DNA of 64,000 nt, taken from positions 248,001 to 312,000 of the forward strand of contig NZ_CP122312.1 of the NCBI RefSeq assembly GCF_029814175.1, in the 5' to 3' direction. The stretch comes from Halospeciosus flavus (lineage in GTDB: Archaea; Halobacteriota; Halobacteria; Halobacteriales; Halobacteriaceae). The translations under genes and the position numbers were made by a program. Positions 7,946-16,926 of the stretch are shown in pieces (position 1 is the first letter of the stretch; every line of letters starts with the position of its first letter). Under the pieces are notes generated by a model, which saw only the letters and a list, made by a program, of their open reading frames with translations, was not told where the DNA came from and made no database searches.

Positions 7946-8548
7946 ATGTCGGACGAACCAGCGGACGAGTTGATGCGCGCCACCTACCAGGCGCTCTGTA
8001 AGCACGGCTACGCGGACGTGACGATGGCGGACATCGCCGCGGAGTCGGAGATGAGCAAGTCGTCGATCCACTACCACTACGAGAGCAAACACGACCTCCT
8101 GACCACGTTCCTCGACGACCTGCTGGCGTCGTTCACCGCGCGCCTCGACGACGTCGAGGGCGAGACCCCGCGCGAGCACCTGTCCGCACTGGTCGAGACC
8201 GTCCTCGACCCCTCGTCGGACGAGCCGAACCGGGAGTTCCGGACCGCGGTCCTGGAGATGAAGGCACAGGGACCCTACGACGAGGCGTTCCGCTCGCGCC
8301 TCGAGGAGTTCGACCGCACGCTCCGCTCGCACGTCTCGGACGTCCTCGCGGCGGGCGTCGAGGACGGCACCTTCCGCCACGACCTCGACGTCGAACGGAC
8401 GGCGGACTTCTTCGTGACCGTCTTCGGCGGGGCACAGACCCGGAGCGTTGCGGTCGGCCGGCCGGTCGAACAGACCCGCGAGACGCTCGAACGCTACGTC
8501 GAGACGAACGTCGTCGCGGCCGACGTCGGAGTGGAGGGTGGGCAGTGA
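7946..8548 (+). CDS. TetR/AcrR family transcriptional regulator
   Basis: The 200-residue protein has an N-terminal TetR helix-turn-helix (about residues 8-55: ATYQALCKHGYADVTMADIAAESEMSKSSI begins in this region) followed by an all-helical ligand-binding domain. TetR proteins repress exporters and release DNA on binding a small molecule. The gene overlaps the MATE exporter by 4 nt, so it very likely controls that exporter and itself. The inverted repeat TGACTG/CAGTCA just upstream is the likely operator. The inducer is unknown. Confidence 0.9.
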   Translation: MSDEPADELMRATYQALCKHGYADVTMADIAAESEMSKSSIHYHYESKHDLLTTFLDDLLASFTARLDDVEGETPREHLSALVETVLDPSSDEPNREFRTAVLEMKAQGPYDEAFRSRLEEFDRTLRSHVSDVLAAGVEDGTFRHDLDVERTADFFVTVFGGAQTRSVAVGRPVEQTRETLERYVETNVVAADVGVEGGQ

Positions 8549-9969
8549 GCAACCCGCTCACTCGCGCCCGGCAGACGCTCTCGAAGGCGTTCAGCCAGGA
8601 GGACCTCGACCTCACCGAGGGCGGTATCGGCAAGCCGCTGATCCTCCTCTCGATCCCGATCGTCATCACGAACCTCTTCCAGGTCGCCTACAACCTCGCC
8701 GACACCTTCTGGGTCGGCCGCTACAGCACGGAGGCGCTGGCGGCCATCTCCTTCGCCTTCCCGATGGTGTTCCTCCTCATCTCGCTGGGGTTGGGTCTCT
8801 CCGTCGCGGGCAGCGTGATGGTCGCCCAGAACGTCGGCGCCGGTAACGAACGCGAGGCCGAGTACGCCGCCTCCCAGACCATCGCCTTCTCCGTCGTCAC
8901 CTCGGTCGTCCTGGGTCTCTTCGGCTACTTCGTCGTCGACGACTTGCTGGCGTTCTTCGGGGCCGCACCCGACGTCTATCCGCTGGCCGTCGACTACATG
9001 CGGGTCATCGCGCTCGGACTCGTCTTCATGTTCGGCTTCCTCATGTTCATCTCGCTGATGCGCGGCTACGGGGACACCGTGACGCCCATGGTCGTGATGT
9101 TCTTCTCCGTCCTGCTGAACATCGTCCTCGACCCGTTCCTCATCTTCGGGTGGTGGGTGTTCCCGCGGATGGGTCTCGAAGGCGCGGCCTACGCGACCAT
9201 CTTCTCGCGCGCACTCGCCTTCGTCGCGGGACTCGCCATCATGTTCGGCGGCGTGCGCGGCGTCGAGATCCACCTCGGCGACATGAAACCGGACGCCGAC
9301 TTCGCCCGGCGCATCCTCAAGATCGGTCTCCCGGCCTCCGTCGAGGGCACGGGACGGGCGGTCTCCATCAACCTCATGCTCCTCGTCGTCGGGTTGTTCC
9401 CGACGCCCGTCGTCGCGGCGTTCGGTATCGGGACGCGCGTCCTCTCGGTCGTGTTCATGCCGGCCATCGCGATGGCCCGCGGCGTCGAGACGATGAGCGG
9501 GCAGAACATCGGCGCGGACAACTACGACCGCGCCGCCGAGACGAGTTGGTTCGCCGCGAAACTGCTGCTCGTCGTGCTCTCGCTCGTCGGTCTCGTCGGG
9601 TGGATCTGGGCCGAACCCATCGTCTCGGTGTTCACTACCGACGCGGACGTCGTCGCCGTCGGCGTGACGTTCCTGCGCTACGTGGCTCCCACCTTCGGCT
9701 TCATGGGCATCATGCGCGCCTACAACGGGAGTTTCCGCGGGGCCGGCAAGACCCTGACCGCCGCCACCATCTCGGTCGGGGTCCTCGGCGTCTTCCGCCT
9801 CCCGTTCGCCTGGGTCGCGGCACGGACGCTCGGTTCGGAGGGTATCTGGCTCGCCTTCGCCGTCTCGAACGTGCTCGGTGCCACGGTCGCGTACCTCTGG
9901 TTCCAGCGCGGGACCTGGCGCGAGGCCGACGTCACCCACGGCCCCGGTCCCGCGCCGGGCGACGACTGA
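8545..9969 (+). CDS. MATE family multidrug exporter
   Basis: The 474-residue protein has about 12 hydrophobic helices and MATE hallmarks: the PIVITNLFQVAYNLADTFWVGRY start region (first helix pair), a repeat-related second half, and QNIGADNYDRA as the second-half counterpart of AQNVGAGNEREA. MATE transporters expel cationic drugs or metabolites using Na+ or H+ gradients; in a halophile Na+ coupling is plausible. GTG 8545 overlaps the tetR stop by 4 nt, indicating translational coupling. The cargo cannot be read from the sequence. Confidence 0.92.
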   Translation: MSNPLTRARQTLSKAFSQEDLDLTEGGIGKPLILLSIPIVITNLFQVAYNLADTFWVGRYSTEALAAISFAFPMVFLLISLGLGLSVAGSVMVAQNVGAGNEREAEYAASQTIAFSVVTSVVLGLFGYFVVDDLLAFFGAAPDVYPLAVDYMRVIALGLVFMFGFLMFISLMRGYGDTVTPMVVMFFSVLLNIVLDPFLIFGWWVFPRMGLEGAAYATIFSRALAFVAGLAIMFGGVRGVEIHLGDMKPDADFARRILKIGLPASVEGTGRAVSINLMLLVVGLFPTPVVAAFGIGTRVLSVVFMPAIAMARGVETMSGQNIGADNYDRAAETSWFAAKLLLVVLSLVGLVGWIWAEPIVSVFTTDADVVAVGVTFLRYVAPTFGFMGIMRAYNGSFRGAGKTLTAATISVGVLGVFRLPFAWVAARTLGSEGIWLAFAVSNVLGATVAYLWFQRGTWREADVTHGPGPAPGDD

Positions 9970-10331
9970 GCGGTGAGCGACACCCGTTCCTACGAGTCAC
10001 TCGTCGGACTGAAAACGAAGTGGGAACGCGGGTCCGGGGAAACCCGCATTCACTTCCTGAGAGGGGAGGGGGGAGAGCCATTCGTCTCAGGCTCCACACT
10101 CACGTACGGGTGCGACCGGCAAAGGCGCACCTCCAAACTACGTAGGTGTGGTGAGACACGGTCGCGCCGGCGGTCCCGAACTCCGGGCGCGAATTGTGCA
10201 CGTCAACCCCACCCGAACTCGCGTTGTCGCTTCGAACTACCCTCTACCGCTCGTTACACCGTCCACGACACACTCCGTCGACGGAAGTCTTCATACCGCT
10301 CCGTCGACTACGTCGGCGTAGTGACTCCCCT
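9970..10331. other. Gene-free stretch containing a series of hairpins
   Basis: This 362-nt gap separates the MATE gene from the bat-like regulator, both on the plus strand. I see no credible gene in it. Between 10028 and 10192 lie four strong inverted repeats, described separately as a possible structured RNA. From 10193 to 10331 nothing stands out. Confidence 0.5.
10028..10192 (+). ncRNA. Candidate structured RNA (strand and function unknown)
   Basis: Four perfect stems occur in order: GCGGGT/ACCCGC (10028-10033 with 10042-10047), GAGCC/GGCTC (10075-10079 with 10090-10094), GGTGCG/CGCACC (10109-10114 with 10126-10131) and TCGCGCC/GGCGCGA (10162-10168 with 10186-10192). The plus strand has purine-rich GGGGAAACC and AGAGGGGAGGGGGG segments. 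It does not show RNase P, SRP or group II intron core motifs. It may be an independent RNA, the MATE 3' end, or a 5' leader of the regulator. Confidence 0.35.
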
Positions 10332-12557
10332 GTGTTGACCGACGCCCTCCGCGAGACGCTCGACGTCTTCGACGACGCGGGCCGAGGCGCTCCACTGACG
10401 ACGAGCGAAGTGACCGACGCGGTCGACGTCGGTCGGAGAAGTACGTACGACCGGTTGGACCGACTGGTCGAGCGTGGGTTCCTCGAGACGAAGGAGGTCG
10501 GCGCTCGCGGACGTGTCTGGTGGCGTCCGCCGACGGCGACCGTGACGACCACGTCCGAACGGAGTGTCGAGGACCGGTCCGAGGAACTCCTCCGGGCCGT
10601 CTTCGAACACAGCAACGACGCGATATTCGTCCTCGACCCGTACGCCGACGAGATTCTCGACGTCAACGACGCGAGTTGCGAACTCCTCGGCTACCCGCGC
10701 GAGGAACTCCTCGAACTCGGGCCGTCCGACTGCCACCCCGACGAGCTAGAACGGTTCCGTGCGTTCGTCGACGGCGTCTTCGACGGTGGGGCCGGGTGGA
10801 CGGACGAACTGACGTGTCTCACGGAGGACGGCCGTCGCATCCCGACGGAGATCTCGGCGTCGCGGGTCGTCCTCGACGGACGCGACTGTTTGCTCGCCAT
10901 GGTCCGGGACGTCAGCGGGCGCGAACGACGCGAACGCGAGCGCCGCGAGAGCGAGCGAAAGTTCTGGACGCTCGCGGAGAACCTCGAAGAGATCGTCTGG
11001 ATGAGTTCTGCGGACCCCTCCGACTTCCTCTACGTCAACCCCGCCTACGAGGACGTGTGGGGCCGGGACCGCGAGGAACTGTACGCGGGCGACGGTCTCG
11101 CGTTCCTCGACGCGGTCCACCCGGACGACCGTGAGCGCGTCCGCGAGGCGTACACTGACCTCCCGGAGCGTGGCTACGAAGAGGAGTTCCGGGTCCAACA
11201 ACCCGACGGGTCGGTCCGGTGGATCCTCGGACAGGCGGTCCCGCTCCGCGACGAGGACGGGACCGTCCACCGCATCGTCGGCATCGGCGAGGACGTCACC
11301 GAACGCAAGGAGCGCGAACGGGAACTCGAACGGCAGCGCGAACACCTCGACGCGCTCAACAAACTGAACCGGGTCGGCCGTGAGATCACCGACGCCGCCA
11401 TCGACCAGTCGACCCGCGAGGAGATCGAACGGACCGTCTGCGAGGCGTTCGCCGAGTCGGACTTCTACGAGTTCGCGTGGATGGCGGAGGTCGACCCCGT
11501 GACCAAGACCATCGACAAGCGCGTCGAAGCGGGCGTCGACGGGTACATCGAGAACGTCGCGCTCTCGACGGACTCGGGCGACGCGACCGGTCGGGGACCC
11601 ACCGGGCGGGCGATCCGCTCGCAAGAGGTGGTCCCGGTCAGGAACGTCTTCGAGGACCCGGCGTTCGAGCCGTGGCGCGACGTCGCTCGCCAGTACGGCT
11701 ACCGCGCGTCGGCCGCCGTCCCGGTCGTCTACGAGGGAACGATGTACGGTGTCGTCGGCGTCTACACCACGCGCGCCGACGCCTTCTCGGACGACGAGTG
11801 TCGGATGCTCGCCCAACTCGGGGAGACCGTCGGCCACGCCATCGCCGCCACCGAGCGCAGACGGGCGCTGCTGAGCGAGGAGGTCGTCAAACTCGACTTC
11901 CGCATCGCCGACGCCTTCGATACCTTCGACGTCGACGCGTCACCGGGGTGCCGAATCGCCATCGACGAGACGATTCCGCTCCAGGACGACGACTACCTCG
12001 TCTACGGGCACGCGAGCGCGGGCGACCTCGACGTCGTCCGTGCGCTCACCGACACGGTCTCCTCGTGGGAGTCGATGGCGCCTCTCGGCGACGAGACGGA
12101 TGGAGACGAGCCGACCCGCTTCAAACTCCGCCTCTCCGACCCGCCGGTCCTCGGGGCAGTCACGTCGCGTGGCGGCCGCGTCGAGGAGGCCGTCTTCGAG
12201 GACGGCGACTACCGCATGTCGATCCACCTCCCGCCCGGCGTCGACACGAGAGACGTCATCAACACCGTCCAGAGTGCGTATCCGGCCTCCGAGATGGTGA
12301 CTCGCCGACGGAGTCAGCGCCCCGACGTCGACGCGTCGCCGTCGGACGTCCTCTGTGGCGCCGACCTGACCGAACGCCAGCGCAGCACCCTGGAGGCCGC
12401 CTTCTTCGGGGGCTTCTTCGAGTGGCCCCGCGAGAGCGCGGGCGAGGACGTGGCCGACGCGATGGACGTCTCGCCGCCGACCTTCCACCAGCACCTCCGG
12501 ACCGCCCAGCGGAAGGTCTTCGAGTCTATCCTCTCCGACGCGGGCGGCGTCGACTGA
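10332..12557 (+). CDS. Bacterio-opsin-activator-like regulator with HTH, PAS, PAS and GAF domains
   Basis: The 741-residue protein starts at GTG 10332 (VLTDALRETLDVF). An N-terminal winged helix (about 1-65) is followed by a PAS domain (about 75-195, with NDASCELLGYPREELLEL), a second PAS/PAC (about 205-330, ending IVGIGEDVTERKERE), a GAF domain (about 345-500), a bacterio-opsin-activator domain (about 505-660) and a C-terminal HTH_10 (LTERQRSTLEAAFFGGFFEW). Such proteins sense light, redox or ligands and bind DNA. The DNA-binding modules at both ends are noteworthy. Targets are unknown. Reading further upstream in frame gives non-conserved sequence, so that start was not used. Confidence 0.85.
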   Translation: MLTDALRETLDVFDDAGRGAPLTTSEVTDAVDVGRRSTYDRLDRLVERGFLETKEVGARGRVWWRPPTATVTTTSERSVEDRSEELLRAVFEHSNDAIFVLDPYADEILDVNDASCELLGYPREELLELGPSDCHPDELERFRAFVDGVFDGGAGWTDELTCLTEDGRRIPTEISASRVVLDGRDCLLAMVRDVSGRERRERERRESERKFWTLAENLEEIVWMSSADPSDFLYVNPAYEDVWGRDREELYAGDGLAFLDAVHPDDRERVREAYTDLPERGYEEEFRVQQPDGSVRWILGQAVPLRDEDGTVHRIVGIGEDVTERKERERELERQREHLDALNKLNRVGREITDAAIDQSTREEIERTVCEAFAESDFYEFAWMAEVDPVTKTIDKRVEAGVDGYIENVALSTDSGDATGRGPTGRAIRSQEVVPVRNVFEDPAFEPWRDVARQYGYRASAAVPVVYEGTMYGVVGVYTTRADAFSDDECRMLAQLGETVGHAIAATERRRALLSEEVVKLDFRIADAFDTFDVDASPGCRIAIDETIPLQDDDYLVYGHASAGDLDVVRALTDTVSSWESMAPLGDETDGDEPTRFKLRLSDPPVLGAVTSRGGRVEEAVFEDGDYRMSIHLPPGVDTRDVINTVQSAYPASEMVTRRRSQRPDVDASPSDVLCGADLTERQRSTLEAAFFGGFFEWPRESAGEDVADAMDVSPPTFHQHLRTAQRKVFESILSDAGGVD

Positions 12558-12570
12558 GCGACGAGCGCCT

Positions 12571-12594
12571 CGACCCGACCCGACCCGACCCGAC
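12571..12594. repeat. Short tandem repeat (CGACC)n
   Basis: Nearly five copies of CGACC run in the gap after the bat-like gene. It looks like slippage-prone low-complexity DNA with no evident role. Confidence 0.6.
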
Positions 12595-12646
12595 TGTCCG
12601 GTCCCTGCACCGCCACGGCTAACACGATTCCGCGCGAAAACGGGGT

Positions 12647-13342
12647 ATGTCGTACGAAGCGGTGTTCGTGGACCTCGACGACACCCTCTACTCCTACCCG
12701 GAGTGTAACGAGGCCGGCAAGCGGGCGGCGTGGGAGACGGCGAAGGACCTCGGCTACGACCTCGACAGAGACGAGTTCGACACGCTCTACGAGGCGGGTC
12801 GACGCGAGGTGAAACGCGAACTCGCGGGGACGGCCTCGGCACACGAACGCTTCCTCTACTTCAAGCGCGCCATCGAACTCTACACGGGGACACACAGCGC
12901 CCGCGACGCGCTCGCGCTCGGGGAGGCCTACTGGGAGACTTACGTCGAGGAGATGACGCTGTTCGACGGCGTCGAGGAGACGCTCGCGGCGCTGGACGAC
13001 GCCGGCGTCGACGTCGCCCTCGTGAGCAATCTGACGACCCGCATCCAGTTGAAGAAGATCGACCACCTCGGCATCGAGGAGTACCTCGACCTCGTGTTGA
13101 CCTCCGAGGAGACCGGCCGCGAGAAGCCCAGTAGCGTGATGTTCACGCTCCCGCTCGCACACCTCGACCGCAGGCCCAGCGAGACGCTGATGGTCGGCGA
13201 CTCGCTCTCCGCCGACGTCGAGGGCGGGAACGCCGTCGGACTCACCACCGTCCTGTTCAACGAGACCGCCGATGGACACTCCGGCTACCAGCAACCCGAC
13301 CACCAGATTGACGACTTCCGGGAGTTACTGGAGCTAGTGTAA
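12647..13342 (+). CDS. HAD-superfamily hydrolase
   Basis: The 231-residue protein has all four HAD motifs: DLDDTLY (residues about 9-15, nucleophile Asp), VSN (about 125-127), the lysine of GREKPSS (about 163) and [11 protein letters not shown] (about 184-194). A helical cap sits between motifs I and II. It resembles archaeal phosphatases of the 2-haloacid dehalogenase/YjjG type. It overlaps the class II aldolase gene by one base, so they form an operon; the phosphatase may act on the same phosphorylated sugar pool. The substrate is not known. Confidence 0.85.
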   Translation: MSYEAVFVDLDDTLYSYPECNEAGKRAAWETAKDLGYDLDRDEFDTLYEAGRREVKRELAGTASAHERFLYFKRAIELYTGTHSARDALALGEAYWETYVEEMTLFDGVEETLAALDDAGVDVALVSNLTTRIQLKKIDHLGIEEYLDLVLTSEETGREKPSSVMFTLPLAHLDRRPSETLMVGDSLSADVEGGNAVGLTTVLFNETADGHSGYQQPDHQIDDFRELLELV

Positions 13343-13983
13343 TGCTCGCTCGCGAACGCGTCGCCGTCGTCGACCACGCACCGAAGTTGGCCGACCTCAC
13401 CCCCGGACGGACGGGGAACCTGAGCGTCCGGCGCGACGACCGCTTCGCGGCCACCCCGACCGGCGTCGCCTACGACGCCTTCGACCCCGCGGACGTCCCG
13501 GTCGTCTCCCTCGACGGCGACGTACTCGCCGGCGAGATGGCGCCGACGAGTGAGGTCCCGATGCACACCGGTATCTACCGCCGTCTCGAACCCGGCGCCA
13601 TCGTCCACACGCACTCGACGTGGGCGACGACGCTCGCGGTCCTCGGCGAGGAACTCCCGCCCGTCCACTACATGATCGCGATGGTCGGTGAGCGCGTCCC
13701 GGTCGCGGACTACGCCCCTTACGGAACGGACGAACTCGCGGAGAACGTCGTCGACGCGATGGAGGGTGCGGACGCGAGGGCCTGCATCCTCGCGAACCAC
13801 GGTCTCGTCGCGGTGGGCGAGGACCTCCCGACGGCGCTGGAGAACACCGTCCACGTCGAGAACCTCTGTCGGGTCTACCTCCAGGCGCGCCAGCACGGCG
13901 AACCGAACGAACTCTCCGCCGAGCAACTGGAGACGGTCCGGGAGAAGTTCGAGAGCTACGGCCAGGGAGCGGAGTCGGAGTAG
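13342..13983 (+). CDS. Class II aldolase/adducin family protein (fuculose-phosphate aldolase-like)
   Basis: The 213-residue protein matches zinc-dependent class II aldolases, which cleave phosphorylated sugars to a lactaldehyde or glycolaldehyde and DHAP. The substrate-binding segment GRTGNLSVR, the catalytic Glu of PTSEVPMH (about 72), the zinc ligands HTHSTWA (about 93-95) and ANHGLVAV (about 151-158) are all present. Its length fits the family. The ATG overlaps the HAD stop by one base. L-fuculose-1-phosphate aldolase is the closest known type, but ribulose-phosphate epimerase-like members share this fold, so the substrate is left open. Confidence 0.85.
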   Translation: MLARERVAVVDHAPKLADLTPGRTGNLSVRRDDRFAATPTGVAYDAFDPADVPVVSLDGDVLAGEMAPTSEVPMHTGIYRRLEPGAIVHTHSTWATTLAVLGEELPPVHYMIAMVGERVPVADYAPYGTDELAENVVDAMEGADARACILANHGLVAVGEDLPTALENTVHVENLCRVYLQARQHGEPNELSAEQLETVREKFESYGQGAESE

Positions 13984-13989
13984 ACGGTC

Positions 13990-14832
13990 TCAGACCGCGT
14001 CGACGACCTGCTCGACGCGCCCCTCGGTGTCGACGTCGACCGACGATAGCCCGGCCACTGCGTCGAGGAAGGCGACGCGGTAGCTCGCCGGCCCCTCGTA
14101 GGTGCCGAACTCGCCGTCTGCGGCGGCTTCACCGGCGACGCCGAAGGCGAGCGTGCCCGCGAGTGCCGCCTCCAGTTCGTCGTCGAGCGACGCGGCGAAC
14201 ACCGCGAGCGACATGCCGAGCATACAGCCGGTTCCGACGACTTCGCCCAGCATCGGGTGGCCGGCGTCGACTTCGAAGGCGCGGTCGGCGGTCGCGACGA
14301 CGTCTGTCTCGCCCGACGCTACGACGACCGACCCGGTCTCGCGAGCGCAGGCGACCGCCGTCTCGGCGATGTCCGCGTACTCGCCGACGGATTCGACGCC
14401 GCGGACCTCTGCCTCGGAGCCGACGAGCGCCGAAATCTCGCCGTAGTTCCCCTTGACGACGTCGACGTCGAGGTCCGTGACGAGTCGGTCGGCGATCCGG
14501 TCACGGGTCGACGTGGCGCCGACGCCGACGGGGTCGACGACGAGTGGGACGTCGTTCTCGTTCGCCGCGCGTCCCGCGGTCACCATCGCCTCCTCGCCAC
14601 GCTCGCTCACGGTCCCCATGTTCAGGAGACAGCCCTGTGCGCCCGTAACCATCTCTCCGACCTCGCGGACGTCGTCGGACATGACCGGGAGTCCACCCCA
14701 GTAGAGCGCCACGTTCGCCACGTCGTTGACGGTGACCTCGTTCGTGAGCGCGTTGACGAGTGGCTGTGTCTCCTCGACGGCGTCGAGGGCGGCCGCGACG
14801 TCCACGTTCACCCCTTCGGGTGCACCGCCCAT
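13990..14832 (-). CDS. thiM: Hydroxyethylthiazole kinase
   Basis: ThiM phosphorylates 4-methyl-5-(2-hydroxyethyl)thiazole with ATP, salvaging the thiazole half of thiamine. The 280-residue protein shows VNALTNEVTVNDVAN (about 27-41), the LLNMGTVS substrate loop, VVDPVGVGAT (about 122-131), KGNYGEI (about 151-157) and the anion-hole region VVGTGCMLG near 204-212. It lies one base after the thiE stop and forms an operon with it. The two products, thiazole phosphate from ThiM and thiamine phosphate from ThiE, are consecutive in salvage. Confidence 0.93.
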   Translation of the reverse strand: MGGAPEGVNVDVAAALDAVEETQPLVNALTNEVTVNDVANVALYWGGLPVMSDDVREVGEMVTGAQGCLLNMGTVSERGEEAMVTAGRAANENDVPLVVDPVGVGATSTRDRIADRLVTDLDVDVVKGNYGEISALVGSEAEVRGVESVGEYADIAETAVACARETGSVVVASGETDVVATADRAFEVDAGHPMLGEVVGTGCMLGMSLAVFAASLDDELEAALAGTLAFGVAGEAAADGEFGTYEGPASYRVAFLDAVAGLSSVDVDTEGRVEQVVDAV

Positions 14833-14833
14833 C

Positions 14834-15460
14834 TCACTTCACCTCCGCGACGGCGGCCGCGAGGTCACGGGTCGCCCTGGTCGGGTCGTCGGCTGCAGTG
14901 ATCGCCGAGACGACTGCGACCCCGTCCGCACCGGCGTCCACGACGTCGGCGGCGTTCTGTGGCGTGATTCCGCCGATACCGACGAGTGGGACGTCGACCG
15001 CGGCGGCAACGTGGCGGACCGTCTCGACGCCGATGGTGCCGTCTACGTCCTTCGAGGACGTCTCGAAGACGGCGCCGACGCCGAGGTAGTCCGCGCCGGC
15101 GTCGACGGCCCGGCGAGCACCCCCGACGGACGAGACCGACCGGCCGACGATGGCGTCCTCCCCGAGGTAGTCGCGGGCGACCGACACCGGGAGGTCGTCG
15201 TCGCCGAGGTGGACCCCGTCCGCGTCGGCGGCGGCAGCGATGTCTACGCGGTCGTTGACGACGAACGGGACGTCTCCCGCCGCGGTCACCGCCCGGACCT
15301 CCCGCGCGAGGGCGTAGCGTTCCCGTGCAGTCGCGTGTTTCTCGCGGAGTTGGACGACGTCGACGCCGCCCTCGACGGCCGCCTCGACGACGTCGAGCGT
15401 CGAGCGATTCCGGGACTGGTTCGCCTGGGTGACGAGGTACGTGTTCGGCTCGATATTCAT
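14834..15460 (-). CDS. thiE: Thiamine-phosphate synthase
   Basis: ThiE condenses hydroxymethylpyrimidine diphosphate with thiazole phosphate. The 208-residue TIM-barrel protein has VVQLREKHA (about 35-43), FVVNDRVDIA (about 65-74), GVHLGDDDLP (about 82-91), the phosphate-binding GVGAVFETSSKD (about 125-136) and VPLVGIGGIT (about 156-165). It is the first gene of the thiE-thiM pair. A 14-nt palindrome at 15511-15524 lies in the shared upstream region with the divergent TRAM gene. Confidence 0.93.
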   Translation of the reverse strand: MNIEPNTYLVTQANQSRNRSTLDVVEAAVEGGVDVVQLREKHATARERYALAREVRAVTAAGDVPFVVNDRVDIAAAADADGVHLGDDDLPVSVARDYLGEDAIVGRSVSSVGGARRAVDAGADYLGVGAVFETSSKDVDGTIGVETVRHVAAAVDVPLVGIGGITPQNAADVVDAGADGVAVVSAITAADDPTRATRDLAAAVAEVK

Positions 15461-15510
15461 CGGTGGTACCTCGACGTATTCACACCGTCGAGAAAACGCT
15501 TGCTACCGAG

Positions 15511-15524
15511 GGCCGATTTCGGCC
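15511..15524. promoter_or_regulatory. Palindrome between thiE and the TRAM gene
   Basis: GGCCGA-TT-TCGGCC is a perfect inverted repeat 51-64 nt before thiE and 56-69 nt before the TRAM start. It could be an operator for either gene; nothing links it to a known regulator. Confidence 0.3.
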
Positions 15525-15579
15525 AGAATCCGTCGGTGAACCACTAGTCCTATGCGAAACGAGTCCGTACTACCGTTCG

Positions 15580-16074
15580 ATGGTTCAGATTCCAGATTCG
15601 CTGCAGACACTATATAACGCTTCGATTGAGGAAGATGGCGATCGATACGTGCTCCCCGTTCCCGCCGAACTCGTCGAGAAGGGTAGCGTCTCGGCCGGCG
15701 AGACGTACCGTATCGCCCTCCTGGAGAGTCTCGACGCCGCCGAACAGTCCGGCGAAACCGCGACCGAGAGTGTGAGCGTGAGCGAGCGTAAGAGCGAGAG
15801 TGCGGATGAGTCTTCGTCCCAGTCGACGTCGACCGACACGTCGCGACAGTCCGGTGGCCGTCAACTACAGAGTCCGCCGGTCGAGGAGGGTGAGGTCCGG
15901 ACGGTCACCATCGACACGCTCGGCGACCAGGGCGACGGCATCGCGAAGATCGACCGCGGGTTCGTCGTCATCGTCCCGGGGACGAAACCGGGCGACCAGG
16001 TCGAAGTCGAGATCACCGACGTGAAAGAGACAGTCGCGTTCGCCGACCCCATCGGCGAGGCGACCGTCCGCTGA
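15580..16074 (+). CDS. TRAM-domain protein with N-terminal extension
   Basis: The 164-residue protein has an N-terminal part of about 50 residues (MVQIPDSLQTLYNASIEEDG), a Ser/Thr/Glu-rich low-complexity linker (about 58-92) and a C-terminal TRAM domain (about 100-162) with GDQGDGIAKI, GFVVIVPGTKPGDQVEVEI and AFADP. TRAM proteins bind RNA and some archaeal ones act as RNA chaperones; a cold-related role is inference. The ATG at 15580 was chosen because the sequence further upstream is not conserved-looking. Confidence 0.85.
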   Translation: MVQIPDSLQTLYNASIEEDGDRYVLPVPAELVEKGSVSAGETYRIALLESLDAAEQSGETATESVSVSERKSESADESSSQSTSTDTSRQSGGRQLQSPPVEEGEVRTVTIDTLGDQGDGIAKIDRGFVVIVPGTKPGDQVEVEITDVKETVAFADPIGEATVR

Positions 16075-16143
16075 CCGTCGGGTACTCGCGACACCGGGAG
16101 AACTGCCACAAGTGTGTTAACGGGCCTGTTCGAAGGTGACGGT

Positions 16144-16905
16144 ATGCCCGAAGACGTCACCGACGTCACCTTCCACCGCGAGACGGAACTCGGAGCCGAG
16201 GAGCCGACGCTCATCGAGGGCCTCCCGGGAACGGGACTCGTCGCGTCTATCACTGCGGACTACGTCACGACCCACCTCGACCTCGAACAGCACGGCACGC
16301 TCCGCTCCGAGGCGTTCCCGCCGGCGGCCTCGTTCGCCGACGGGCTAGTCCAGGACACGGTTCGTGTCTACTCCGGGACCGACCCGGACGTGATGACACT
16401 CCAGAGCGACGTCCCCATCCCGCCGGTCGCGTTCCCCGCGATGAGCGACTGTATCCACGAGGACCTGGCCGAGGAGTTCGGCCGCGTCATCTTCGTCGCC
16501 GGCATCCCCGCACAGACAGACGAGCAGCGCAGCGACGTCTTCGGCGTCGCCACGACCAAGGAACTCCGGGCGGAACTCGAGGAGAACGACATCGAGATCG
16601 CCCAGGAGGACGGTGTCGTCGGCGGCGTGACCGGGTCGCTGGTGAACACCTGCCACCAGGAGGACGTTCCCGCGACGCTCCTGCTCGTCCGCTCGGAACC
16701 GCGCCTCCCCGACCCCGGTGCGGCGCGGGCCGTCATCGAGAACGCCCTCGAACCGCTCGTCGACTTCGACATCGACACGGGTGAACTCGCCGAACAGGCC
16801 GAAGAGATCCAACAGCAGAAACAGCAGATCATGCAGCAGATGCAACAGCTCCAGCAGGGACAGCAGGGCCAGGAGCCGACGCAGACCCAGTCGATGTACG
16901 AATAG
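16144..16905 (+). CDS. PAC2 (proteasome assembly chaperone) family protein
   Basis: The 253-residue protein carries the PAC2 fold, with EGLPGTGLVASITADY (about 26-41), SDVPIPP (about 86-92), FVAGIPAQTDE (about 109-119) and VVGGVTGSLV (about 148-157). Archaeal PAC2 proteins are presumed to help assemble the 20S proteasome. The last 40 residues are a Gln-rich coiled coil (QQQKQQIMQQMQQLQQ) that is unusual for the otherwise acidic proteome and may mediate oligomerisation. ATG 16144 was preferred to the in-frame start at 16114. Confidence 0.82.
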   Translation: MPEDVTDVTFHRETELGAEEPTLIEGLPGTGLVASITADYVTTHLDLEQHGTLRSEAFPPAASFADGLVQDTVRVYSGTDPDVMTLQSDVPIPPVAFPAMSDCIHEDLAEEFGRVIFVAGIPAQTDEQRSDVFGVATTKELRAELEENDIEIAQEDGVVGGVTGSLVNTCHQEDVPATLLLVRSEPRLPDPGAARAVIENALEPLVDFDIDTGELAEQAEEIQQQKQQIMQQMQQLQQGQQGQEPTQTQSMYE

Positions 16906-16926
16906 TCGCCGCCGCGCTCTCTTCCG

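Noticed and set aside
10028..10192. RNase P RNA, SRP RNA or a group II intron end
   Set aside because: GAGGAAAGUC-type RNase P motifs, the SRP core, and the intron domain V GAGC...GAAA pattern were not found, and no reverse transcriptase is near.
9973..10338. Short plus-strand open frame between the MATE gene and the regulator
   Set aside because: It is Arg/Ser-rich with no family features and overlaps the hairpin region.
12571..12594. Tandem (CGACC)n as a regulatory repeat
   Set aside because: It is only five copies of a GC-rich 5-mer with no promoter near and looks like slippage.
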